A DNA stretch of 64,000 nt, taken from the NCBI GenBank assembly GCA_018873225.1, contig JAEILZ010000004.1, forward strand, positions 1,488,001-1,552,000. Reading direction: 5' to 3'. The DNA comes from [Phialemoniopsis] sp. UDSM-2020. Its lineage: Eukaryota > Ascomycota > Sordariomycetes > Thyridiales > Thyridiaceae. Each line of letters begins with the position of its first letter. Position 1 is the first letter of the stretch. A program made the translations under genes and the position numbers. Below, in pieces: positions 50,331 to 61,161 of the stretch. The notes under the pieces were generated by a model. That model did not search any database. It saw only the letters and a program-made list of their open reading frames with translations, and was not told the origin of the DNA.

Positions 50331-51382
50331 ATGGGTCAAGCCTGTGGCTGTCCCAGGGGCGGTTGTACCAGGGTAGGATGTATGAGGCCGCCTTCGCCGA
50401 CGGAACCGCGCCCGCCCATTCCCCCTCCACCTCCGCCTCCCACACTTCCAGACACCGGACGGGTATCTCCACCGCCTCGCAACTAGGATCCGATTCGGGA
50501 GCGTATCCCGCTGGCCGGGGGAGACCCAGTTGATCGGCCCAGCGACTCGGTGTCACCTCCGACTCAGGGAGACACCCCGGCGCAGGGGATCATACCAAAT
50601 GTGCCCAACGGACCTTCCCATCTGGACGACATTGACAAAGACACCCCTATCGACGTCCCTGATAACGAACCCAAACTCCCGCCGAGTCCATCGCACGACC
50701 TCTCCCGAGACAGGAGAGTCACAGTTCCCCATGTTGATCCCCTTCCGCAGCACCGCCTGAGTTCCGACCGACGAGTCTCCCTCAGTGTACCCGCCATAAA
50801 GATCCACCAACTTTCCGTAGATCTCACCACGGAACCAGACTCAGACATAGATACAATAAGCCACGCGCTGCACGACGACAGGCTTGTCTCCTTTGCCCGC
50901 CCCGTCTCCCCGGGCCACGACCTGCAAGACGACGCCCGGGTGCCAATCTATCACACGACCGTTCCCCAACCGCACCTCCTGTCCGCTGACAGATCGCTGC
51001 CGTTCCCACGCTCTGTGTCTCCGGCACATAATCTCAGAGACGACTCCTTCGTGGTAAACCCGGTGCGGCGTGGCCCGACGCCTCATCAACTATCTCGCGA
51101 CCTGCGGGTATCCCTGTCCGCGCCCGCCAGCCCAGCGCACGAGCTTGACCAAGATAGAAAGGTATCGACTGTGGGCGAGCTACCGTCCAGCTCTCACGGC
51201 ATCTACAAGGATTCCCCCGCGTGTCTGTAAGCCCATCGGGGCTTCTGCCACACTATCTCAAGTTGGATCCGGTGGTGACAGTTGCGGGATCGGGTTTTGC
51301 CAAAGCAGCTCGGGCCCAGACCGACGGGACTAGGGACAATGAGATCGCCGCGGAAGATAAGGGGAGTGCATCTCTAATATGA
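50331..51382 (+). CDS. Orphan protein of 18-19-residue tandem repeats, probably decaying
   Basis: I recognise no family. From about 50620 to the end the protein consists of ten or more degenerate repeats of 18-19 residues with consensus H-x-L-x-x-D-x-R-V-S-x-x-x-P-x-S-P-x. A Cys-rich start (MGQACGCPRGGC, a possible N-myristoylation and palmitoylation context) and a proline run precede them. Two lesions are visible. An in-frame TAG lies at 50484-50486, while the same frame is open and coherent on both sides. A C5 run at 51214-51218 breaks the frame by two bases, giving a stop at 51228-51230. Downstream of it the repeat pattern continues in another frame to 51382 with exact 18-residue spacing. 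A 114-bp intron (50373-50486, GTAGGA...CTAG) could skip the TAG but lacks a good branch point. Either a recent pseudogene or a gene with sequence errors. Confidence 0.5.
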
Positions 51383-51956
51383 GACAAGGGGTCTCGCGAT
51401 GATGTGCCGGAACATACGGGCGCTGACCTGCGCGGTGTAAAACATTGAAAAACGAGACCTTGTGCACCACCCCTTCAAAGTTCGATTCTTTCCTAGACGG
51501 TCTTCTCGCCCGAGGTTCTGATTCGACCTAAACAAAACCTGAAATCACTGCATTAGCAAAGTCACGAAACCTAGACAATAGGTAGAGCATAAAGTAATCC
51601 CCCATTCGATCAGTCGAAAGCAGTCCTTTTAGAGGTGCTGGAAAAAAAGATCATGAATTCCTGTATGTGATGCTGTGTTGGTTCCAATTCTACTGCGCCG
51701 CTCCGACTCCCAAAGACAATATCCCACTGTAGCCCTCTCTGTTGTCAATCAAAACACAAGAGTGATACAATTCAAAGTTTACTCCTCCACTGTCCGGCCT
51801 GAGCCCAATGATCTCGCCAAACCTTGCTCTTCGACATTACACGGTTCTGCCAGAAAGAGAACAAAAGAGACATTACCAAGTTATGGTATGGGTAGAGTAA
51901 GTTCGTGGTTGGATTATTCTCGCAGTACCTGCTCCGAGGACCAGTGTCCTCGTCTT
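51383..51956. other. Intergenic, convergent 3' ends
   Basis: Between the repeat protein and the SPG1 stop codon; it should hold both 3' untranslated regions. Nothing else is recognised. Confidence 0.55.
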
Positions 51957-52983
51957 TTAGCAAGACTGGTACAACAGTAGTGGCTCGCCGACGTTTTCGA
52001 TCTCGGGGATCGTGCACTTCAGGTCGAATGCCTTGGAAAGCACAATCTTGAAGATCTGCGATGGATGTTAGCAGCAAGTTCTAGGTCTGTACTTCGGACT
52101 GTGGGATTGACGAACTTTCTGTACGTTGATGCTGTGGCTAGTGCTGCTGAAGATGAGTGCAGCACGCATGGCCTTTGCGAACCGTCGAGCCTGGTAAGTT
52201 TTGTCAGCATGGCCTGTACTTACGCTCCTAGAACCTATTGCGCATCCTTACCTGGTTTGATATCTCCTCCTGGTCTTCTCTCGGAAAGTTGACAAAGTGG
52301 TCGTACTTTGTGCCCACCAATATCGGGATGGCCGTCTTGTTGAACCCCCGTCCTTGCCTGTACCACTCCTTGATGCTGTTGAGCGTGCTCTTGCGCGTCA
52401 GGTCGAACATGAAGAGGATGGCCACGGCGTCGTTGCAGACCAGAGGCAACATGTTGACGAACTCGCGCTGACCGCCCAAGTCCCAGATGCTGAAGGTGAT
52501 CTCGGTGTTGCGGATGCTGATCGTCTTCTCCATGAAGTTGACGCCGAGGGTCTGGATGTAGTCCTCGTCCCAGCTGCCCTCCACATACTTGACCATCAGG
52601 CTGGTCTTGCCGATCTGCGCATCGCCGACCATGCCGACCTTGATCACAACGTGGTTGCGACCATTGCTCTGCGCGGCGGCGGCCTCGGCATGCGCACCAC
52701 TACCCCGTGATACGTGATCGGCGCTATTGTAGCCGCCCTGGCCGGAGAGGCCCGACGGCGGCCGGCTGATCTGTTGGGGTATCGGGGGTGTCGCCGAGTA
52801 TCGTGCATTGTGGTCCATCTCTTCTTGGCGGGGAGAGCCGGTCAAGCCATGATCCAAGGACTGCGATTGCATGTGATGGCGGTTACCGTTGCTGCTGGCA
52901 TGCGGGCTACCCTCGAGTCCGCCCAACGTATCATCGTGGGACATCTCCTGCTGAGGGACATGGGGGACATGATCGGTCTCCAT
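51957..52983 (-). CDS. SPG1: Septation/mitotic-exit small GTPase Spg1/Tem1
   Basis: A Ras-like GTPase that triggers the septation initiation network at spindle pole bodies. There are three exons (52252-52983, 52116-52190 and 51957-52055) with introns of 61 bp (branch GCTGAC) and 60 bp (donor GTTCGT, unusual), totalling 301 residues. The G1 loop GDAQIGKTS starts at residue 120. Switch and G3 are WDLGGQREF, with Gly-Gly-Gln. The G4 position reads GTKYD in place of NKxD, as in Spg1/Tem1. The 25-residue middle exon and the C-terminus [20 protein letters not shown] are hallmarks. There is no prenylation CAAX box, also typical. The first 110 residues are a disordered Ser/Gln/His-rich extension. I chose the ATG at 52983 (context ACCATGG), since the frame further upstream lacks an ATG before a stop. 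Confidence 0.93.
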
Positions 52984-54822
52984 GGTATCGAGGGCGTCGT
53001 GAAATTGGGCGGGAGAGCCCGCTGAGATCGTTGAGGAATCCACGGTGGCTAGTGTTGTCGAGGGTAGTGGGAAGGGATAATCCGGGAGTTGGAGAGATTG
53101 CGGGGTGGGCGGCTAGCTTCGACGTGGGGGAAAGAGATGGATGGCGATATTTTGATTTGTCGTTATCGAGCAGAATCGGTTGAGTTTCCACTCAAGATAT
53201 CAGCTTCGAATCGGCCTCATAGATGGCTGCAGCCACTGTCGTCGGTAAGCAGGCTGGTGATGATATGTGGTGGGCGGGACCACAGTAGAGCCGTGCGTAG
53301 TGCCTCCTTACAAGGTCCGGTTCAGAGACGGATTGTGCATCCCTCCATTCGGGGTTTGGGACCAGCAACGGGTAGGTGACAGACAGCGAGACGGACGAGG
53401 TAAGGATGACAAGAAAAATGGTGAATGGTCCGAGATGGAGTCAAGGTGAGTTTGTCGTCACAGGCTGCACACCTTTTTAGTGGGATATTCCCGATTGACG
53501 AGATGGTAACTGTGGACTCGACAGCCAGGGGGGGAAAGGCAGTCCAAAAGGTGGTTCCGGGTGGGCGTCTCCGCCCCAAAACCAGATGGAATGCAAGGTG
53601 AGAGCGGTACAATTAGTGTCACACACGTAATAATGAATTTGGTGGCTTCAAACGACGCGGGGCGCTGCTTATGGCCAGATTCAAAAGCCAGCCAAAACAG
53701 CCGGCAACCACTGAGATCCAAGAACGGCTCCTTCGAGACGGACGCTAAACAACAAAACTCCTCATCCTAATCCACACAGACGCCATCATCTCTTTTCTCA
53801 GATTGAGTGCCTGCAGCCCAAGTGCTGGCCCTTTTAGTAGCTCGGGTTGTCATCGCACTGCACTGCAGCTCAGAGAGAGGAAGTGCATAAGCACGACGCG
53901 ACTTTTGGTGGGACGCGACGCGAAGTGCCTTTTCCACTGAGACACACTAAACTGCCAACTCATTAAGGTGAGGAGAATAGACCGACCTGGTGAGAGCTGA
54001 AGCGAAAATAACAATAATCATACGGTGAGATAAACATCTCTTGCCAATTTGGGGTAGAGAAAAAGCCAGGAACAACAACAATCTCATAGGACGAGGTAAG
54101 CAATACATAAACAAACAGACTGTCCACTCACAACATACACTTTATGTGTGTGAAGGGATAATTCCTTGCATTGAGCCAAAGGAGGGGCACAGCGAACCAA
54201 CCAGTATTTAATGTGGTTTGAATGAGTAGCCTACCAGCTCGTGTGCTGAGATGGGTTACGGTACGGCTGTCTCGCGGCGATCCATCAATGCATGTGTTGA
54301 CTCCCAAGTACCGGACCCTGAATTGGCTGTCCCTCGGCCGGACCTCAAGAGAGTGTGTGGGATGAGCCGTGTTCTTATCTCCAACCCCAAAGATCTATCG
54401 TCGTCCCCGGCCGAGGGACGCCGAGGCCTATCATGTGCTCCTTTATCGTCTGATACTTTACTTGTTATCGTGCAATTGGGTGGGGAATCCTCAAGCTGCC
54501 TTGTCTTGTCGGTGCCATGGCGCTGTCCCGGCCTACCAACTCCGTTTTGCTGAAGCTGTCTCGGCTTCCAGCCCGCTTTACGTAAGCCAGACTGCCCCAA
54601 ACCGCTGTGTCTGCCACTGTAAAATCGTCCCAGACCCCAGAGTCGGCAGCCCAAAGCGGCATGATTTCAGAAGCTAGCGCACTACCACATCCGCATCATC
54701 GAAAGCTTTCTGTCCCCTCAGACAAACAATCTTTCTTTACTCCCCTCACTCCTCCTCCCGCGCTTCCGCTACCTCCCTCCAACCATTCACAGTCATTGCA
54801 CGCACCTGTACAACCGTCGACA
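52984..54822. promoter_or_regulatory. Divergent region between SPG1 and GCV3
   Basis: 1.8 kb of spacer between divergent start codons with no supported gene. The last 100 bases before GCV3 are strongly pyrimidine-rich. Short open frames on both strands look random. I see no known operator sequence with confidence. Confidence 0.5.
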
Positions 54823-55459
54823 ATGGCCTCAATCGCTCGCTGCATAAGGTCCGCACGGCCGGCGACTCTGTCCGCCTTCGCCAGAGCTCCGGCTGCCCGC
54901 CCAGCTGGCCCCGGCTTCGCTGCCGTTCGGGCCTTTTCAGTCACCGCTCGCAGTATGTTTTTCCATTGTATCTCCATGGGAAATGTGCTACCAATGTCAA
55001 TTGCATATGATTCCTAGTCGCTAATATCTAACTTCGCTTCCCCCTTCTCCAGACCCGATAAGAAAGTACACCAAGGACCACGAATGGGTCGACCTCAACG
55101 CCGACAAGACGGCCGGCGTCATTGGCATCTCAGAGTACGCCGCCGAGGCCCTTGGTGATGTCGTCTACGTCGAGCTGCCCGAGGAGGGCAAGGTCGTCAA
55201 GCAAGGGGATGCCATCGGCGCCGTCGAGTCGGTCAAGTCGGCCGCCGACATCAACGCCCCCATCGCCGGCAAGATCACCCACGTCAACGTCGGCCTGGAG
55301 GAGAAGCCCGGCACCATCAACCAGGTCCCCGAGGACGACTCCAACGGCGGCGGCTGGATCGCTAAGATCGAGGTCGACGAGGCCAGCATCAAGGACTTTG
55401 ACGGCCTGATGGATGCCGAGGAGTACAAGAACTTCACAGCGACCGAAGCCGACCACTAG
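54823..55459 (+). CDS. GCV3: Glycine cleavage system H protein, mitochondrial
   Basis: The lipoyl-carrier protein of the glycine decarboxylase complex; it shuttles the aminomethyl group between the P, T and L proteins. Two exons (54823-54952 and 55053-55459) around a 100-bp intron give 178 residues. The first 45 residues, rich in Arg and Ala, form a mitochondrial targeting peptide. The mature part begins RKYTKDHEWV. The lipoylation motif GAVESVKSAADI carries the modified lysine near residue 105, and NQVPEDDSNGGGW is the usual C-terminal turn. Length and motifs are complete. Confidence 0.96.
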
Positions 55460-55799
55460 ATGTCTTGTGTGTCAGTGCATGTTGGGCAAGCCCATTCACA
55501 GGGCCGTGTGGCCCTTGAAACGGTCGGGGAAAGGGCTCGTTGGAGTACAATGCAGGTAGAAGCATGTCTGCGATTGGTGGATATTAGAGAAAAAGAAACA
55601 CAAACGTTGGCACAGTTCAACCTGGAGATCATGAAATGGGTAGTACCCCGGGCAAATGTACCATACTACACACAGGAAATGGGGGAGATGTCCTGCTTTT
55701 TGATTCATCATGCAAAGTACCAGCCTGCCTAATGCAAATAGAAGGAGCAAAAAGTCTAAAAGTTCATGACGTGAAGCACACCCGATGCTTTTTTTGGTT
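55460..55799. other. Convergent 3' region of GCV3 and HEM3
   Basis: 340 bp between two facing stop codons, presumably the two 3' untranslated regions. No other feature is seen. Confidence 0.6.
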
Positions 55800-56867
55800 C
55801 TACGACGCTGTAGCCGGTACCAATTTCGGCGCAGCCGATGGTGCTGCCTTCTTGGCCGCGTTGATCTCATCCAGAATCTTTTGTGCGCCCCTTGCAATGA
55901 GATCGTCGGACACGACCTTGCCAATGGCATCGGCGTCCCTCAACGTAGACACCTCCTGGGTCGCTTCGGCCTCCACACCCTGCTGGCCGTCCAGGCTAAC
56001 CACCGTGGCCTTCAACGTCAACGTCGTCTTGTCCTCCGCCCAGTGTGTCTCGACACCAATCGGCACGCTGCACCCTCCCTCGAGCGTCCTCATGACGTAC
56101 CGCTCGGCGAGCACGGCAAGGAATGTCGGCATGTCGACAATGCTCTTGACAATGTCCAGCACCCTCTCGTCGCCCTCCCTACACTCGAGCCCGAGCGCGC
56201 CCTGGCCCACGGCGTGCATGATGCCTCCCCCCTCGGTGTTGGAGTCGAGGTACTGCGAGATGCGGTCGCTAAACTTCATCCTGCGCATGCCCGCCGCCGC
56301 CAGGATGATGCAGTCGTACACGCCGTCGTCGGCCTCGAGCTTCTTGAGGCGCGTGTCGATGTTGCCGCGCAGGTCCTTGAACAGCAGGCCCGGGTACCGG
56401 CGCCGCAGCTGCGCCATCCTGCGCACGCTGCTCGTGCCCACTATGCTGCCCTGCGGCAGGTCCGCCATGCGCTGGTAGCTCTCGCGCGGGGCCTTGTCCT
56501 CGGCGCCCTTGGGCGTTCGGCGGAAGATGACGACGTCGCGCGGGTCCTCGCGCTCGAGGACGCTGCCCAGGACGCAGCCCTCGGGCAGCGCCGTCGGCAT
56601 GTCCTTGGCGCAGTGGACGACAAAGTCGAGCTGGTTGGCGAGCAGCTTGGCCTCGAACTCGGACGTCCAGAGGCCCTTGCCGAGGTCCGGCAGCGGCGTG
56701 ATCTTGTCGATGTCGCCCATGGTCTTCATGGCGTCGATCTCAAAGTTGATGTTCGGGTGCGCCTTTCGCAGCGCAGCGACGACGGTCTCGGCCTGCACGA
56801 CCGCGAGGGCAGACGAGCGCGTGCCCACGCGGATCGTGAGCTTGCCTTCCTGCTGCTGGGACGCCAT
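55800..56867 (-). CDS. HEM3: Porphobilinogen deaminase (hydroxymethylbilane synthase)
   Basis: Polymerises four porphobilinogen molecules to hydroxymethylbilane, the third step of haem synthesis, in the cytosol. A single exon encodes 355 residues. GTRSSALAVVQAE lies near the N-terminus. VHCAKDMPTALPEG is the family signature (a Cys-Ala variant of the usual HSLKD, with the Lys-Asp catalytic pair kept). RGNIDTRLKKLE provides substrate-binding arginines. LEGGCSVPIG near residue 264 supplies the cysteine that anchors the dipyrromethane cofactor. The frame is open upstream but without an ATG, so the methionine at 56867 is the start. The C-terminal tail is Ala/Lys-rich. Confidence 0.96.
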   Translation of the reverse strand: MASQQQEGKLTIRVGTRSSALAVVQAETVVAALRKAHPNINFEIDAMKTMGDIDKITPLPDLGKGLWTSEFEAKLLANQLDFVVHCAKDMPTALPEGCVLGSVLEREDPRDVVIFRRTPKGAEDKAPRESYQRMADLPQGSIVGTSSVRRMAQLRRRYPGLLFKDLRGNIDTRLKKLEADDGVYDCIILAAAGMRRMKFSDRISQYLDSNTEGGGIMHAVGQGALGLECREGDERVLDIVKSIVDMPTFLAVLAERYVMRTLEGGCSVPIGVETHWAEDKTTLTLKATVVSLDGQQGVEAEATQEVSTLRDADAIGKVVSDDLIARGAQKILDEINAAKKAAPSAAPKLVPATAS

Positions 56868-57865
56868 TGTGAGATGTTGAGGGGAGCTGTGGGTGTCGCA
56901 ACACTTGTACGGGATGTGTCTGCAGACCACTCGTGCGATGGACTTGCGAATCAAGTCCTAAAAGGCTTTGCAGACCGTCAATCGGTTGTTTCGTCGTCCA
57001 ACAAAAGAAAATCAGGTCATGTGTCGAGGCCCAGAAATTTTGGCAAGTGTCGCAAAGATCGGGGTCTCTTTATGGCGGGGTAGGTGCTACCGGTAGATCT
57101 GTTAGTGCCGATTATCAATTTATTCGTGGACCACATTGCTCAAGAAAATCACCTCGGGTTTCCCTGCTTTTATCCGTAACAACTTCAGAGGCACATAATA
57201 CCCATGATAGCTTATGAATTCATTGACTCGTAGCTATTTGCTCTCTCGATCATAATCGTTCGGTATGCAAGGACCGTGTTGGAAAAAGGGGAAAGGCAAT
57301 GACGTCAACCCAGATCTTATCGGGAGCAGCTTCGGCCTCGATTGCACAACCACTGGTCTCGTGAGTCGACCATTGTGACCTCTTCGGCGCAACTTGAGTC
57401 GATGCTCTGCGCTTTCTGCTTCCGTGGCTGCTCTGCAAGTTGTGTTCGGTCTTTCTATCTCTTGAAGACTGGGGACTTTGGTATCTGGGGTAGCTCCGGT
57501 GAAACCACGGACACGTTCAACAAACTCTCCGTGAGACATCATCGACGCCTGATGACGGGGCTATTCGGTCAAGGTCGCATTCTCGTAACGTAACTTGCAC
57601 TCTTGAATGGCTGAAGAAGGTCCGGCTCTCGAGCATATCTTCGAAGTGCTATCAGGGCAGAAAGCCGTACACCCGTATCGATCGTCTGGTCTATCCGCCT
57701 TGTTCATCATCGGTGATAAACACCATACCATGGCATCTCTAGATGCATGATCCGTAGCAAACGGATTGTCTATATAAGAAACGGCTGTTTTCCCGCGATG
57801 GATGTGTGAACACTGATCAACGCCGATATTTTGACCTCATACCACGATTTCGCTTGAACACCATT
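56868..57865. other. Divergent region between HEM3 and the secreted-protein gene
   Basis: About 1 kb with no gene. A TATA box at 57771-57777 belongs to the secreted-protein gene on the right. Open frames are short and unremarkable. Confidence 0.55.
57771..57777 (+). promoter_or_regulatory. TATA box of the secreted-protein gene
   Basis: TATATAA lies 95 bp upstream of the start codon at 57866, a suitable distance for a short leader. Clear TATA boxes are otherwise rare in this window, which suits a strongly regulated gene. Confidence 0.55.
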
Positions 57866-58522
57866 ATGAGACTTTCTTCGCTGGTAGTCGCCTACATGCT
57901 GGCACAATGGGTAACAGCCCAGTGGCCAAGTGTCTTCGCTACTTGGCGCGTTGGCCCGCCGCTCGGGGCGTCTAGACCAGCTGCCACCACCGCCATCGCC
58001 ACCGTTGCCAGAAGCACAGTTCCCGGCACGCCCCAGACGAGCGGTGTTGTTGACAGCGGAGGCAATCCAGGAGAAATATGCTCTTGGGGTTACACATACT
58101 GCGGTTACATCCTGAGAGACAATAACGGTCCGTTGTTGCGGGCAGGCTGGTCAAAGTGTGAACAGTATGCTGATAGAACTGCCCCAGGCTTCAGCAATGA
58201 GACCATCGAGGCCGCATTCTGCGCTGCCGAGGGCAACTGTCCCGACGGAACTGCAGCCAGTGCTCGCACGAGCTATCTTGGTGCATTGTACGTCTGTCTC
58301 CCTGCAGATGCGCAGAGCACCCCGAGGAAGAGGCAGGTCGTGACCGATGCACCACTCCCGACGATCAAGCCCGGCGTTGGGTCTCCCGACTGTCCTCCAC
58401 ACCTCGGACCTCACAAGCTGCGGCTCCTGTGCTCATGCGGCGGCGATCCAGACCCGCAAAAGGTATGCCTGAATCCGGAGTCCGACCATATCGGCAGGTG
58501 CTTGACCCCATGCCACAATTGA
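57866..58522 (+). CDS. Small secreted cysteine-rich protein
   Basis: I recognise no family. The intronless gene encodes 218 residues. The N-terminus MRLSSLVVAYMLAQWVTAQ is a signal peptide with likely cleavage after residue 19. The mature part has twelve cysteines: six between residues 72 and 144, and six between 176 and 216. Between them is a dibasic PRKRQ site (residues 153-157) suited to Kex2-like processing. A Pro/Ser/Thr-rich linker (residues 30-68) follows the signal peptide, and one N-glycosylation sequon lies at NET 111-113. Small size, even cysteine number, a TATA promoter and no known domain are usual for fungal effector-like or wall-associated proteins, but a function cannot be assigned. 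The methionine at 57866 is the only start that puts the signal peptide at the N-terminus. Confidence 0.8.
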   Translation: MRLSSLVVAYMLAQWVTAQWPSVFATWRVGPPLGASRPAATTAIATVARSTVPGTPQTSGVVDSGGNPGEICSWGYTYCGYILRDNNGPLLRAGWSKCEQYADRTAPGFSNETIEAAFCAAEGNCPDGTAASARTSYLGALYVCLPADAQSTPRKRQVVTDAPLPTIKPGVGSPDCPPHLGPHKLRLLCSCGGDPDPQKVCLNPESDHIGRCLTPCHN

Positions 58523-58635
58523 GTGATTCCTGGCCTGGCAGTGAAGCGCTGCATGGGATTTGATAAAGGCCTGCTAGCCAATCCGTATAGTACTCCTTTT
58601 TGAGTGTTAAGTCGCAATACATATCCTAGTTGTTC

Positions 58636-61161
58636 TTACGTCGTTCGAGTGTTCTTGAGGTTCTTCATCGTATTGTAGAGCAAGTTCGGAATGCCCTCCA
58701 AGTGATTTTCTTCGAGATGTTGCAGCACGCCAGACCTATAGGCCTGCCACGTTACATCAAGTCCACCTTGGCTGCCCAGCTGTGCTAGGCTCGACTGCGT
58801 CACAGGGCCGGCGTGACGTTTGTAGAGTTCTCCGCCTGTGCTGTCGATCTCGGCGTCCTCGAGATTTCGCAGGTGCGATATAGACTGCAGACAAAGAGTC
58901 GGGGAGTGAGAGACCCCAAAGGCGGCTGTGAGGGAAAGCTCCTTGTCGAGGTCAGAGATATATGAGGCGAGTGGCGGTAACAGAGCTTGGGGAATGCGGC
59001 ATCCGAGGGCGTTGGCATCGGCAACGGAAAAGGCCCTTCCACGCCAAACACAGTTGCATATATCCATAAGAAATCCGTTAAAGGTGTTGACATTTTGTCG
59101 CTCATACGCACCCAACTGCCGGCTCACGGGACGGCTCATGGCCGTCTCCAGATTCTTCTTATAGACAGCCAAGATGCCACACAGGCGCGATAACACTGCA
59201 AGAGACTGGCTAAAATGAAAGATGTAGACAAGGACTGCAGGAGGAATACTGATCTGAACGTGGGCAAAAAGGTCAGGCCTTGATATGATGGCAGTGACTC
59301 TTTCCAGGAAGTCCAGGATCTGTAGTTGTGTTGAGACCGATGGTGACGTCTGGAGTAATGTGAGAGACAACTTGTTCACATGCTCGATAAGAGCTCGCAC
59401 AGTGGCGGCTGCATGGGTTGGGATGCTAGGATCTGACAGAAGGAAGACTGTCCAGTGATGCAACAGCATTGTGTAGAATCCTAGGAGGTGAAGCTGCGAC
59501 TCTGGAGTATTGTTCAGGAGCCTACCCTCAAGAGGATGGAAAAGAGTATCATAGAGCGCTGCAGGCGAGTTAGTCCATGCGTCTCACCATTCCGACGGGA
59601 CACCTACTTGAAAACTCAAGAACTGGGGCAAAGGACATGGTCTCTAGGAGAGCTGATCTCCTATCCTGACCACCCCAAGATTTGAGAACCTCCTTTATCA
59701 CAGATTGAATGATTGGCGGTAATGTCTAAACCGTTTCGTAAGTAAGGGATCGTCAAACGGATGGTTTGGGGTGGACCAACCTTGGTGCTCAAAACATAGT
59801 CGTGAAGCACTTCAACCATGTCTAACAATTCGCCATTGGCAATATCCCCGGAGGCGGCATCCGAAACACATGAGGCGATCCAATGCTCTATCCGTGCGTA
59901 ACCTTCGTCTCCAGGCCGTAAAAGCATAAGCTTTTGCAACAAGGGGTCCGCGAGGACAGCAATCAATTGGTTCGGCAACTCAATCTTCTCAAGCTTCTGC
60001 ACGAAAATTTCCACATTCTCAATCTCTTCCAGTGTGACAGAGGTCTGGAGCCATCAGCAACACATTAGTACGCAAGTTGGGGGACAAACGAACCTCCTTC
60101 GCGTGTGCAGTATGAACACCAGGAATGGTCGACTTCTTTGACGTCCTCTGCAGGTTGTGATGAACGCGGAAGCCATTTTGAGGGCCATCAGCTCCGGTCT
60201 GAGCTCTCTGTAGATGGGCTAACTGGATCTCATCGGCCCTTTCACGCCACTGAGGGTCCGGGTGCTGTTGACGTCTTAGAGTTGAAATTTGAGGAAGCTT
60301 GTCATACAACCGTGACTTACTTTGAATGGCGACGCCCTGCCCCTCGTAGCTTCTCCGACAATGACTTCAGGGTAGTAATTTTTGTATACACGCAGAAGGC
60401 CTAACAAGGCAGCATCATTCCCAGTCTGACGGGAGAGACCTAGTCTATAGTATTGTTAGCAGCCTGATGTGTCACGAACCAGGAGAATGAGACCGTACAT
60501 GGTTTGGATTCTGAAAGGACGCACATGCTTGCGACGGGTGATCAAGGCAAGCAAATGGCAGATCTGGGGTCTTAAAATCGTCAGTGAGATCCAAAACCGT
60601 CGCGAATGGGGTCAGCTAACCTGATTGCTGCTGTATCCAGAAAGTTGAAAAAAACGGCATACGTCTGTGAAAGAATGGCTTGGTTTCTCATGAGGTGGTA
60701 TACCAGGATCAGCCACCTGAGAAGCAAGCTCTGTATGGCGAGCGAAGGTTTCAGCTGTCCATGGCCCAAGCTGCCGACTACCTTCAGAACCACATGATCG
60801 GGGACTCTTGAGGAAGGATAGAGATTCTTGACGATGGCAGCAATGCTTGCCTGATCGAGGTGATTTGGCCCCGTCACCAAGTCTACCAGCTCCTCAAGCT
60901 CGGTGAGCTGCAATCCTTCCTCGTACGCCCTAGAGGTTAGATCTTCGACGAGCGCCTTGGCATTGGTGGTACGCCGTTTGGCGGGAAGCTTTGAAGCTGT
61001 TATTGATTAGTCAATACAAAGTGCAGATATCGCCTACGAAGCAACATTCTCGTGACGAGGATGAGTGCAATCTTGGCCCTTCCTCATACCCACAACTCAC
61101 CTTCGCTAAGCCGTAGGATAAGTGTTCCCAGGCCACCCGCGGAGTCGTCTGTGTGAGACAT
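58636..61161 (-). CDS. Inner-kinetochore protein CENP-I (Mis6/Ctf3)
   Basis: A component of the constitutive centromere-associated network that helps maintain CENP-A chromatin. Eight exons: 61101-61161, 60621-60996, 60499-60570, 60321-60444, 60094-60264, 59781-60044, 59608-59725 and 58636-59558. Introns are 104, 50, 54, 56, 49, 55 and 49 bp, most with recognisable CTRAC/CTAAT branch sites. The spliced product is 702 residues, close to other Mis6 proteins. Helical repeats run through the protein. The segment LLGLLRVYKNYYPEVIVG and the region after SPFKHPDPQWRERADEIQ are conserved in the family, and the C-terminus HLEGIPNLLYNTMKNLKNT is the Mis6 end signature. Exon 3 (72 nt) joins through unusual donor GTACGG. 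The family call is firm; single intron borders are less certain. Confidence 0.87.

Noticed and set aside
53041..53043. Upstream GTG start for SPG1
   Set aside because: Non-ATG; the first in-frame ATG at 52983 has a good context.
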